From IMG/VR virus record IMGVR_UViG_3300048918_000005, positions 1 to 23,677 of that record: a stretch of 23,677 nt of DNA. One strand, written 5' to 3'. How positions within the stretch are numbered: position 1 is the first letter of the stretch; every line of letters begins with the position of its first letter. The translations under genes were made by a program, and so were the position numbers. Positions 5,516 to 13,744 of this stretch are shown one piece after another. The notes under the pieces were generated by a model. The model saw only the letters and a program-made list of their open reading frames with translations. It was not told where the DNA came from and did not search any database. Source of the DNA: a virus.

Positions 5516-6271
5516 CTATCCGCTGAATACCTTTGTACCGATGTTACAACGGTAATTGATGACTGGCACAAGGTCAATGAATACTTCGTCGCCAGATACT
5601 ACGCCATAAGCGAACCCAGCTTGCCAGTCAGGTGACAGGTCATAATCCTGTCCTGTTGGTACGCACATGTGACCGATTTCCCAGCCACGTACTGTGCGGT
5701 CTTCCAGCGGAGCAGTATGGGCATAATAGCCCTGTCGGTGTGAATGGCCTCGAATCAGAGAGACTTCGAACTTCTTGACATCATTACGCACAGACTCAGC
5801 AGAGTATTGAGAAATACTTACTCCGTGATGAGCGTAAATCTTGCCATATCGTTCGGTTGGCCTCTCCAAATAATTATGCCATACGAATCCATTGGCAGCA
5901 ACACCATAGATGCTTTCTGGAGTATACAGTCCATCTTCAAGAGATTGTGGATTGTTCTTGTCCAGCCACTTTACATGTCGATGCCAACCGTGGTTACCAT
6001 CGAAAAAGTGTTTGTCAGCATCTGGAGCCTTTGCATGGATTTCCGCTAGGAAGTCTCGTGTGCCTGTGACACCAGGGTCATTCTGGGAGAATCCTTCTCG
6101 TGAAGTTCCTTCTGCCCACCGGCCCGTTCCGTCTGCGTCATCAATGTCTCCGAGCAGGTCAATAGCTCCTGGCTTCAGATAATCCATCACATCGAACCAC
6201 AAGTCTAGCATACGCCTGTCATGATTCGGGAAATGGACATCGGACACAAACAGCCATGTCATATCGGACAT
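5516..6271 (-). CDS. Metallophosphoesterase (calcineurin-like)
   Basis: This 251-aa protein carries all the blocks of the calcineurin-like metallophosphoesterase fold: Asp11-x-His13 (SDVHFPNHD), Gly41-Asp42-x2-Asp45 (LLGDIDD), Gly92-Asn93-His94 (FDGNHGWHRH), His148-His149 (YAHHG) and Gly175-His176-Ser-His178 (IRGHSHRQG). These bind a dinuclear metal centre that hydrolyses phosphomono- or diesters. The third block is GNHG rather than the usual GNHD/E. The substrate is unknown; nucleic-acid or nucleotide phosphate processing is plausible in a phage. There is no signal peptide, so it should act in the cytoplasm. The ATG at 6271 has AAAGGAAC close upstream. It sits between the HNH gene and the holin gene, 28 bases from the former. 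Confidence 0.9.
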   Translation of the reverse strand: MSDMTWLFVSDVHFPNHDRRMLDLWFDVMDYLKPGAIDLLGDIDDADGTGRWAEGTSREGFSQNDPGVTGTRDFLAEIHAKAPDADKHFFDGNHGWHRHVKWLDKNNPQSLEDGLYTPESIYGVAANGFVWHNYLERPTERYGKIYAHHGVSISQYSAESVRNDVKKFEVSLIRGHSHRQGYYAHTAPLEDRTVRGWEIGHMCVPTGQDYDLSPDWQAGFAYGVVSGDEVFIDLVPVINYRCNIGTKVFSG

Positions 6272-6299
6272 GTTCGTTCCTTTCGTTGTTTGGACCAGC

Positions 6300-6593
6300 C
6301 TAACACACGCGATGACTCTGTGTCAAGATATGCTCCTGACGGTTCAGTCGCTCGTGTTCAGCCCAACTACAGAGGAACAGGTTCCTTCTAGTATTGTCAG
6401 TCTTCACGCCAATGTGATGAACAGTTTCATCGCTGTTGAGTAGTCTGCCTAGTCGGGCTTCGTAGACCATCCGATGTTCATAGTACCAACCTCCATTGAA
6501 GCTCTTGGGGTGTTCTGGTGCGTAGACCAACACATATCCTTCGGATGAGAGCATTCGCTTTCGGTTATGCCAGTTTCGGATTGGTCTGTACAT
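6300..6593 (-). CDS. HNH endonuclease (HNH_3-like)
   Basis: This 97-aa protein has the core of the HNH_3 family: GYVLVYAPEHP, then EHRMVYEARLGR (39-50), VHHIGVKTDNTRRNL (58-72) with His59-His60 and Asn67/Asn71, and a closing His80 in SWAEHERLN. The fold cuts DNA using one metal ion. It carries only a short N-terminal extension and no obvious separate DNA-binding domain, so it could be a nicking homing endonuclease or a small accessory nuclease. Its ATG overlaps the stop of the previous gene (TAATG), so it depends on coupled translation rather than its own good ribosome site. Insertion between tail-type genes and the phosphoesterase gene is typical of mobile HNH genes, but there is no sign it interrupts a gene. 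Confidence 0.88.
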   Translation of the reverse strand: MYRPIRNWHNRKRMLSSEGYVLVYAPEHPKSFNGGWYYEHRMVYEARLGRLLNSDETVHHIGVKTDNTRRNLFLCSWAEHERLNRQEHILTQSHRVC

Positions 6594-7033
6594 TAGTACC
6601 CAACTGCGATGAATTGAACATTCACGCCATAATGAAAGTAGTTTGACTTTGCGCTAAGCTCATCTGAGTCTACCACAGCAGTGAACCCTCTGTGGTCCGG
6701 CCAGTATTCTCCTGTGAGTCCTCTAAGGATACAGTGAATTCGTGACTGCTTCTGGATGACTTGTCCTGTAACGACGACAGGCTTGCATCCTACTGAGAAG
6801 AAGTTACCAAAGTAAACAGCCTTCTCGTAGTGCTTTCCCTTGCCGCCCTTAATGTAGACATAGCCAGCCATAATTTTCAGACCAGTAGTCTTCTTGATTC
6901 CATGAGCATTGTAAAATGCATTAGGCTGATTCTCAAAGATATACTGGTCATTAGCTGTCATCTGATTCAGCTTCTCACGAGTAATCTGTTCTCCTACTGA
7001 CCAGCTCGTAGGCTTGTAGGGGGTAGTTGCCAA
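6593..7033 (-). CDS. Minor tail or fibre protein with lectin-like C-terminus (146 aa)
   Basis: The N-terminus (TSWSVGEQITREKLNQMTANDQYIFEN) is the short helical motif that often opens phage fibre proteins and upper-baseplate attachments. The C-terminal two thirds look like an all-beta sandwich: FFSVGCKPVVVTGQVI, GFTAVVDSDE and the end NVQFIAVGY resemble H-type lectin-like fibre tips, in which the final strand reads like xxWIAIG. A receptor-binding or virion-decorating role is inferred. The start is TTG 7033 with GGAAGGAG about ten bases upstream; the next ATG would remove the N-terminal motif. It overlaps the upstream gene by 40 bases and the HNH gene by one. Confidence 0.72.
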   Translation of the reverse strand: MATTPYKPTSWSVGEQITREKLNQMTANDQYIFENQPNAFYNAHGIKKTTGLKIMAGYVYIKGGKGKHYEKAVYFGNFFSVGCKPVVVTGQVIQKQSRIHCILRGLTGEYWPDHRGFTAVVDSDELSAKSNYFHYGVNVQFIAVGY

Positions 7034-7443
7034 GTTATATTCTCTCCTTCCTTGTGTAGGGCAATTTCCTCTGGAGAAGCTTCAATTACAGCTTCACGAG
7101 GAAATAGCAAGACATCAAAGAAGTCTGGCGAAACTACTTGTCGTCGTAGGTTCTCTGATATCAGATATATTTTACCATTGGATATATCCTTAACCAAAGT
7201 TCCTTGACGGAATCCTAGCTTACCACCTACTGAGTACCGGCCGCAAGCGGCCTCTGATGACCTGATAACAAAGGGGTAGTGCCAGCTTGACAGGATTCGT
7301 TCTGATGTTACTCGGAATCTGAACCTGCCCTTGATGAAGAATACACCCTTCTCAGTCTGTACACAAGTCCCTGTAGGATACTCTACAGGGACTGTGGGCA
7401 CATCTGGAAGTGGTGCTGGCTTACTTCTTTTCCACCAGACCAT
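6994..7443 (-). CDS. Hypothetical protein with two surface-layer-like repeat units (149 aa)
   Basis: After a short basic, proline-rich N-terminus (WWKRSKPAPLPDVP), the protein appears to contain two related units of about 50 residues. Each begins with a strand pair (TCVQTEKGVFFIKGRFRFRV; TLVKDISNGKIYLI then LRRQV), runs through an S-x-x-F segment, and ends with ARYS/EASPEE-like polar turns. The second unit (GKIYLISENLRRQVVSPDFF) resembles repeats in phage minor tail and bacterial surface proteins. A structural or host-surface role near the tail genes is plausible but unproven. The start is ATG 7443, preceded by GAGGG; a TTG at 7464 lacks a ribosome site. It overlaps the coiled-coil gene by 23 bases and the next gene by 40. 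Confidence 0.68.
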   Translation of the reverse strand: MVWWKRSKPAPLPDVPTVPVEYPTGTCVQTEKGVFFIKGRFRFRVTSERILSSWHYPFVIRSSEAACGRYSVGGKLGFRQGTLVKDISNGKIYLISENLRRQVVSPDFFDVLLFPREAVIEASPEEIALHKEGENITWQLPPTSLRAGQ

Positions 7444-7651
7444 CTTGACCCTCAAGCTTCTCAAGATATCCAGCGTTGATGTCCTTCAGAGTTTTGTTCT
7501 CATCTTCAAGCTTCTTCAACCTGCCTTCAAAGTCTTCTACGGCAAGGGTGAAGTCAGCACGGACATCTGCAATCTTGTCTTCATACCCGGCAGTCAGCTC
7601 TGCAATTCTTTGAGTAAGAGCCATAACTTTAAGAGTATCTTTATGATTCAT
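7421..7651 (-). CDS. Small coiled-coil protein (76 aa)
   Basis: This 76-aa protein is almost wholly a predicted helix, with heptad-like spacing of Leu/Ile/Ala (LTQRIAELTAGYEDKIADV, then FEGRLKKLEDENKTLKDI) and a highly charged surface; it ends in Lys-Lys. It probably forms a dimer or trimer. It is the first gene after the promoter-like region at 7680-7718 and has only a weak purine-rich ribosome site (GAAAGAG) before ATG 7651. Function is unknown; short coiled coils next to fibre genes can be trimerisation or chaperone factors, but that is a guess. Confidence 0.7.
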   Translation of the reverse strand: MNHKDTLKVMALTQRIAELTAGYEDKIADVRADFTLAVEDFEGRLKKLEDENKTLKDINAGYLEKLEGQDGLVEKK

Positions 7652-7679
7652 TTTAATATATTTCTCTTTCTTTTTTCTA

Positions 7680-7718
7680 GTGTAATTACACAGTAGCTCA
7701 CCAGAGCCAACCTGTCAA
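7680..7718 (-). promoter_or_regulatory. Candidate promoter with palindrome between the fibre and coiled-coil genes
   Basis: Minus-strand TTGACA (7718-7713), a perfect consensus -35, is followed after 17 bases by TACTGT (7695-7690), which keeps the TAxxxT core of a -10. A perfect 12-base palindrome, GTGTAATTACAC (7680-7691), overlaps the -10 edge and the predicted start near 7683 and could bind a repressor. It would give the accessory and lysis genes downstream their own transcript. The rest of the 75-base gap holds a purine-rich leader. Confidence 0.55.
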
Positions 7719-7726
7719 GTTCAAGG

Positions 7727-10700
7727 TCAGCCCTTGTGATAGAGCGTAATCTTTCCGTATGAAGAGCCTGAGCTGACTCCATACATTACTGCGTAGTCAC
7801 TTGTAGAGCTTCCATAAACACCGAATCCTTCCATTCGGTTCGCAGCAGTTGAGTCAACAATATTATTGTACCAGCTTGATGGAATTGTTACTGTTGCTGC
7901 TTCTCCTCTTGAGAGATAAACAATGTTGTCTCCATCAGAACCTTCGTTAGACATATTACCTACAGGGTCACCAGATGGCTTTGTCTGATAGATATGTCCT
8001 CTCAGATTAATTCCTACTCCAGTATTATTACCATGAGCTGTACTCAATCTCTTGAGATAGATGGTGGCCTTTGTAGGAGTTCTTACAACACCGCCCGCAT
8101 TCAGAGCATCGTAAATCTTCGTTCCATAGAAGTACAATCCTCTGTGGTTGTCGTTTCCAGTCCAGTCACCCTGGTAAACATCGTCACCGTCGTTTCTCCA
8201 CATACCGCCATATCCAAGTCGGTAAGAGTCTGAAGAGTTGGCTGTGACAACTACAGGTGAAGCTAGCAAGTATCTACTCAAAGAGACATATGTTGAGTGG
8301 TTTCCGCTTGTGTCGTATGAAACAACTCGGTAGTAGATGGTCTTGTTGACTGGCAGACCTGAGTGGTCATACTGCTTTGCAGCGCTTGCAGCACCGGTTA
8401 CAGTAATGATTTTTCCGTCTGTGGTAAGAGTCTTCACTCCACTTCCTGCAATCGTTACAGTAGGGTATCTGTCGCTTCTCCAGATAACCTTGACACCGGC
8501 CGTATCTGATGCAGATGGGTTGGTCCAGTTCAGTCTGTAAGTTCCAGTTGAAGTTCCAGATGACAATGCTGTAATCTTGAATGAAGACGGAGTTCCTGGT
8601 GCCGTCGTATCTCCCGTTGGAGGAGTAGCATAGGTGTCAGGAGATGTTGAGAATGACAATCCGTCGAAACCAACATTTGGTCGAACTGTTGAAGCCTGAT
8701 AAACCTGTACCGTTCCATCAGTATTAACACGAATGGTTGCAGGAGAAACGCTGGTTGAAGAAGCCGTGTCCCAAGTAGTTGTGGACAGATAGACTGGCGT
8801 AGCTGGTCTATATCCCGTAGGAAGAGTGAACAGCGTAGTTCTTGCAGCGTATGAACCGACAACACCACGAAGGAATACCGTTCCATTGTTCAAGTAATAT
8901 GAAATGTCGTAGGTGCTTGCTGGCTGAGTACCACTGGCAAGTGTTGCTGCTACCCAAGGTGGGTCACCAGATACGTCAAGATGTCCATAGACTCTCATAT
9001 TCCTTGCAGTCGTCATGTCTTCGCTGAGGTCAGTATTTGCATATGATGATGCAACGAACTGACCGCTTGCGTTGGTGATAGCAAATCGACCTGGGAATGA
9101 TGCGTCATTCATTCCGTATAGACGAAGTCCGATTTCTTCGGCTCCAGAAGGAGAGAATGATGTCATCTGAGTTGATGCTCGGTTACCCGCTGAGTCTGTG
9201 TAGTTGACATAACGGAATGCTCCAGTACCACTCTCAGTCTGCAAAACTACACCAGGATATCCTGGTACGTCCATTCGACCATTAGCAGCAATAACATTTG
9301 TAGGAAGGTCAAGCTCAGACTTTGAAATGATGATTGAGCCATTGCTTCGAACAACATCTGACTGCAAGAAGATTCTTGAAGCTGATGCAGTCCTCCAGTC
9401 ACTCTTTGTTCCCATTTCAAGCTGGACGTCATCGACATACACAATATCTCCAGTCGCACCATTGAACCATGAGAATGAGAATTCAACGGTGTAACATGTG
9501 TCAGGAACGACAATTGGAGAAATGAATGAATATGAGGTCCATGCCGTATTGGTGATATTCTTCTCTACGAAGTAACCATTAAGCATTGCTCCAGCTTCAT
9601 CAAGGAACTTGACAACGAGTCTTACTGCTCTACCGGTCGCTGTTCCCATGGTTGCATAACCGGAGACAGTTACCTGCTGACCGATTAGCTCCTGATTTGT
9701 AAGAGTGGATACCTGATACTTTGCATACAACTCAGTTGTTGCCGGGCTTGAAATTGTTCCAGTCGCAGTAATCTTCAGAGAATTTGTGTCTTCTCTACCA
9801 ATTGTCGTTTCCTGGGAAAGCGTAGTATTTGCCATTCCAGTCCATCCAGTGATGCTGTCTTCAAAAGTAGCATCGTAGATGTAGTTTGGATTGCGGTCGT
9901 AAAGACCAATGTACACGCTTCCGTAGTTAGACGTCTTGTTGATAAGTGGTGGAGCAATTCTCAAATGCGCAGCGTCATTCCAGTCACCGTCCATGACGTG
10001 ACCAATAAGACCTGGATAAATTTCATCTGCATCTCCAGTATAGAATCTTACTGAGTGGTCATAAATGTTTCCAGAGATATTTTCAATAGAAACATACTTC
10101 TCACCGATTGTCTCCTTTGTAGCAATCTTCTGAGGAGCACCGTTTTCATAAGCTTCAATAGAGAACTGGTCAAGCTGTGCTGTTGAGCCAGAAGCAATAT
10201 CCCATTCGACATATGGAACAAGATATCGGACAGACTGGTTCAGTGATGCTGGTGCATATGGGTCGTCTGCCTTGCCCTGCTGTCCAAGAACACCAGTTGT
10301 ACCAAAACCACCACGACCACGAACATATCCAGTTACGGTAATCCAGTCTGCGGTCGTCGTTGAGCTACCAGTAGCGATTTGAACTTCTTCATTGTTCATA
10401 ACCATCATGTACTGGTTTGCTGAGTATCCTGAAAGCAGGCTGTAGTCAGAAGGCATTGCGTGAATCTTCGTAGGCGTTGTTATATTGTCTACGTAGTCCC
10501 AGTCAATGATGTTGTTTGAGTTGTCGAATCCAAACAGACCGACCTTGATACGAGGTGGAGTAGTAATGGTTACATCGTCGTACCACGCAATCGTACCGGC
10601 CGTCGCAGTTCCTGCAATACCTGAATTGATTTCAAATGATGCATTGGTTGCGCCTACAGGACATGTGCCCTGAATATTTACGTCAACCCAAGTAGTTCCA

Positions 10701-13700
10701 TCAATAGGAATTGGAACACCAGAAGTGTCTACTGGTGGCGCGACGGTGTTTGTGTCAGTCTGAACAGTGCTTCCTCCACCATTCTTCCAGATGATATTGA
10801 CCGCAAGGTTGTCTCTTGCAACCGTAGAGTTTGGAAGGTACTTCATGCGGAAGGTGTAGGTGTATCCAGGCTTGGCTACAGCCAATGCGTAACGGAAGCC
10901 ATAGGTTCCGACGCTTGAACCGTTCTGAGCAATCTTCATTGAAGCTGCGCCAGTGAAATGCTTTGTCGTATCGCGAGTCATCAAGCTGGATGCGTATGCC
11001 GTATATCCACTGACATCAGTTTCGAATCCAGTATTGGAGTTCAGGGTAGCTACTGAGTATGCACGAATACGAGCAGAGATACGATACAGAATTGTTGGGT
11101 CATAAGCGACCTTCGTAACACCGGTTGAATTTCTCAGAACCAGGCCAGGTCCAGTGAATTCGAATAGAGATTCAGCGGAGTATGCACCAGGGTCAGTCTT
11201 CTGCAAAACAGAACCACTGGTGAGCCATAGAGTTCCGTCCTGCATGTAGTCAAACAGCTTTGCATAGGTGTTGTTCTGCATTGGAGCGTCCAGTGCAGTT
11301 ACCTTGATTGAGTTGACGGCAAGGTTACGGAATTCTGCATAACCGTCGTTACGGATAGTCCATCCAGTCGTACCGGCCACATAATTTGCTGAGTGAATAC
11401 GGCTGTTTACACCATCACCTGATGGGTTGGTTGGGTCACCGACAACAAGGCGTCCACGGACCGTGGCGTCACCAAACTGGGCTCCACCAGTTACATTGAT
11501 TGACCATGCTGGCTGGCCACCGAGACCATTTGCGGCAGCAGTAGAACGGATTTCTCCAGTACGGATAATTGCACCATCGATTGACGTAGAGCCAGGAGCC
11601 TTCCACTGAGATGGAGTCGTAGCACCAGTCATCTGTCGCTCTAGCTGCAAACCATCTACATAAACGTCTCCAGCAGTGTACAGAGAAACGAATGAAAGCA
11701 TGCTGGTGTTAGCGCCAGTATTGAATGTTCCAGAAATTCTGGTCCATGTTCCTGTCGCTGGGATTACATTAGAAGTTCCACCAGGCTGCTGGAAAGTACC
11801 GTCTGCAAGCTTGATTGCAAGACCGACTGTCTTTGCACCGGCTCCAGACTTCACATAGAAGTATCCAGAGAAGATGTAGTTGGTATTTGCTTCACAAGGG
11901 ATGTTGTAAACGCTGGAGCTTGAAGTCTGGTAAACACGTGAGAATGTTCCGCCACCAGTCCAGTTGTGCTTGAGGCACTGAGTATTGAATCTACCAACAA
12001 CGTCAGTTGAATCTGAAATAGAGCCAGTTGTAGTTCCACCATCGTTGAAGGTAAGCATCTTTCCTGTGTACCATGACTGGACATACTCAAAGTCAGCATA
12101 GGCAGGAATGTGAATGTTGGCACTGTCCTGAAGCTGCAATGCTGCTGCTCGAATCGTACCGCCATTGATTTCCAGGCTGTTATTGGTGAGCTGATATCCG
12201 CTTGTTCCTGCTACATAGTTAGTGCTCTGGATTACACCACCAGTATCTACAGTCAGGGATGACTTGATAAGCAGTGCATTGATAATTCCAGTACCGGCCG
12301 TAATCTTGTTAGCATCTAGATTGTTAATCTTCGCTGACGTAATGGTTGCGTCACCGATATTGGTATTTGAGATAAGACCAACAGTGACAGCAGCCACAGC
12401 GGATGCGGAAGACTTCAGTCCCAAACGGTCGACAGCAATGACTCTGACCCAACGAGCCTGAGTCGTGTCTGTGACGACGAATGAGAAAATCTCGGAAACG
12501 AACGTGCTGCCTGCCTCAACCTGCAATTGCCCAATCATTGTAGCGTCGCTTGCGGTGAATGTAGAGGTAGTTCCTACATGCACTTCAAGGTAGCTGACAT
12601 CAGCCTCAAGGCGTCCAGATGTAGCCTTCTGCAATGAGTGGTTTACCTGAATTTGCAAGGTATTGACAGCAGCCGTTGGGGCAGCAGGAGTAGACGGAGC
12701 CGTATTGGCTGCCGTCGCAGTTACCGCAGTTGAATAAGCACTTCGGTTTACACTTCTGTCGTATGACTGAATTGAGAATTCGTACTGAACGCCGACGACA
12801 AGACCACCGATTGTCGCATTGACGGCAGCAGCAGGCATGTCAATGTAGTTGTAGTTTGTTGAGCCAGTCTGCCTGTATCGCAGGTTATATCCTGCAAGGT
12901 CAGTAGCAGATACAGCCGTCCATGACACGGAAGCTACAGCGAATGCGGAGTCATTTGTATCAGTCGTCATAGTTGCTGCGAGACCGGTTGGAACACCTGG
13001 GGCAACCGTGTCCACATCAGTAGGTGAAATAGGCGTGGCTGATACCGTGACGTAGTTTGAAATGCTGTCGAATACGTCACGTGAGCGAATCTTGAAGTAA
13101 TGAACTACACCGAGAGAGCTTGAATCATAGAACAGAGTATTTCCAGTACCGCTGTAGACTCTGTTTGAAGTGGTTGGAGTGAATCCTGAACCTGATGTGC
13201 TCATGTATACGTCATAGGCTGCAAGGTCATCGATTACCTGTACATCCCACTTCATGTTTACTCCACCTACAATACCGGCCGCAACTACTCCAGTTGGGTC
13301 AGGTGGTGGAGGATTGGTAGCAGAAAGTGTAGAAGATGGCAGAGATACGTTTCCGGTCTGGTCCACAGCATAAACCGTGCATTCCAGTGTTGCCTGTGGA
13401 GTTCCGAAGAACGCCTTGTTTGTTTCAAAGGCAAGGTCGTAGAACGTATTGGTGGTCTTCACCTGAACATATGAGCCACCAGGAATAGCAATCTTTACGA
13501 TGTAATGGGAGAAATCTTCCAGAGGAGATGCGTCGGCATTCTGAGTAACCGCATTCCATTTAGCGGAAAATGCGGTTCGATTGACTGCCCAAGTCAATCC
13601 AGTAGGTGCTGCTGGTGGAAGACTGTCCTCAATTGTAGTGAGAGGGAAAATCCTGCTCCAGTCGGAAACATTTGTTCCGTCATTAGCACGTAGCTGAATG

Positions 13701-13744
13701 TTGTAGTCTGTTCCTGGTGTAAGGTCTCTTAGAAGAATTCTCAT
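7727..13744 (-). CDS. Large tail fibre/minor tail protein with FN3 and carbohydrate-binding-like domains (2005 aa)
   Basis: This very long protein probably forms the central fibre or tip of the tail and contacts the host surface. About four fibronectin type III-like units fill residues 1-455 (for example APTGLTW, PTGVVAAG, VPTGLAATM). A gpJ-like segment follows (DATITSAKINNLDANKITAG, 465-485). Three beta-sandwich modules resembling carbohydrate-binding CBM4/9-type domains lie near 550-700, 900-1060 and 1290-1450, ending in YVDGLQLE, WYDDVTI and YVDDVQLE. A fibre-tip motif (LFTLPTGYRP, near 1645), another FN3 unit (about 1715-1830) and a beta-rich C-terminal domain (1832-2005) complete it. Units containing NYVAGT are duplicated near 513 and 786. 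The ATG overlaps the previous stop (ATGA). The start lies inside what resembles half an FN3 domain, a form I have seen in similar phage proteins. Confidence 0.88.
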   Translation of the reverse strand: MRILLRDLTPGTDYNIQLRANDGTNVSDWSRIFPLTTIEDSLPPAAPTGLTWAVNRTAFSAKWNAVTQNADASPLEDFSHYIVKIAIPGGSYVQVKTTNTFYDLAFETNKAFFGTPQATLECTVYAVDQTGNVSLPSSTLSATNPPPPDPTGVVAAGIVGGVNMKWDVQVIDDLAAYDVYMSTSGSGFTPTTSNRVYSGTGNTLFYDSSSLGVVHYFKIRSRDVFDSISNYVTVSATPISPTDVDTVAPGVPTGLAATMTTDTNDSAFAVASVSWTAVSATDLAGYNLRYRQTGSTNYNYIDMPAAAVNATIGGLVVGVQYEFSIQSYDRSVNRSAYSTAVTATAANTAPSTPAAPTAAVNTLQIQVNHSLQKATSGRLEADVSYLEVHVGTTSTFTASDATMIGQLQVEAGSTFVSEIFSFVVTDTTQARWVRVIAVDRLGLKSSASAVAAVTVGLISNTNIGDATITSAKINNLDANKITAGTGIINALLIKSSLTVDTGGVIQSTNYVAGTSGYQLTNNSLEINGGTIRAAALQLQDSANIHIPAYADFEYVQSWYTGKMLTFNDGGTTTGSISDSTDVVGRFNTQCLKHNWTGGGTFSRVYQTSSSSVYNIPCEANTNYIFSGYFYVKSGAGAKTVGLAIKLADGTFQQPGGTSNVIPATGTWTRISGTFNTGANTSMLSFVSLYTAGDVYVDGLQLERQMTGATTPSQWKAPGSTSIDGAIIRTGEIRSTAAANGLGGQPAWSINVTGGAQFGDATVRGRLVVGDPTNPSGDGVNSRIHSANYVAGTTGWTIRNDGYAEFRNLAVNSIKVTALDAPMQNNTYAKLFDYMQDGTLWLTSGSVLQKTDPGAYSAESLFEFTGPGLVLRNSTGVTKVAYDPTILYRISARIRAYSVATLNSNTGFETDVSGYTAYASSLMTRDTTKHFTGAASMKIAQNGSSVGTYGFRYALAVAKPGYTYTFRMKYLPNSTVARDNLAVNIIWKNGGGSTVQTDTNTVAPPVDTSGVPIPIDGTTWVDVNIQGTCPVGATNASFEINSGIAGTATAGTIAWYDDVTITTPPRIKVGLFGFDNSNNIIDWDYVDNITTPTKIHAMPSDYSLLSGYSANQYMMVMNNEEVQIATGSSTTTADWITVTGYVRGRGGFGTTGVLGQQGKADDPYAPASLNQSVRYLVPYVEWDIASGSTAQLDQFSIEAYENGAPQKIATKETIGEKYVSIENISGNIYDHSVRFYTGDADEIYPGLIGHVMDGDWNDAAHLRIAPPLINKTSNYGSVYIGLYDRNPNYIYDATFEDSITGWTGMANTTLSQETTIGREDTNSLKITATGTISSPATTELYAKYQVSTLTNQELIGQQVTVSGYATMGTATGRAVRLVVKFLDEAGAMLNGYFVEKNITNTAWTSYSFISPIVVPDTCYTVEFSFSWFNGATGDIVYVDDVQLEMGTKSDWRTASASRIFLQSDVVRSNGSIIISKSELDLPTNVIAANGRMDVPGYPGVVLQTESGTGAFRYVNYTDSAGNRASTQMTSFSPSGAEEIGLRLYGMNDASFPGRFAITNASGQFVASSYANTDLSEDMTTARNMRVYGHLDVSGDPPWVAATLASGTQPASTYDISYYLNNGTVFLRGVVGSYAARTTLFTLPTGYRPATPVYLSTTTWDTASSTSVSPATIRVNTDGTVQVYQASTVRPNVGFDGLSFSTSPDTYATPPTGDTTAPGTPSSFKITALSSGTSTGTYRLNWTNPSASDTAGVKVIWRSDRYPTVTIAGSGVKTLTTDGKIITVTGAASAAKQYDHSGLPVNKTIYYRVVSYDTSGNHSTYVSLSRYLLASPVVVTANSSDSYRLGYGGMWRNDGDDVYQGDWTGNDNHRGLYFYGTKIYDALNAGGVVRTPTKATIYLKRLSTAHGNNTGVGINLRGHIYQTKPSGDPVGNMSNEGSDGDNIVYLSRGEAATVTIPSSWYNNIVDSTAANRMEGFGVYGSSTSDYAVMYGVSSGSSYGKITLYHKG

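Noticed and set aside
7240-7253. GGCCGC-AA-GCGGCC inverted repeat as a terminator
   Set aside because: It lies inside a coding region, has almost no loop, and no U-run follows in the reading direction.
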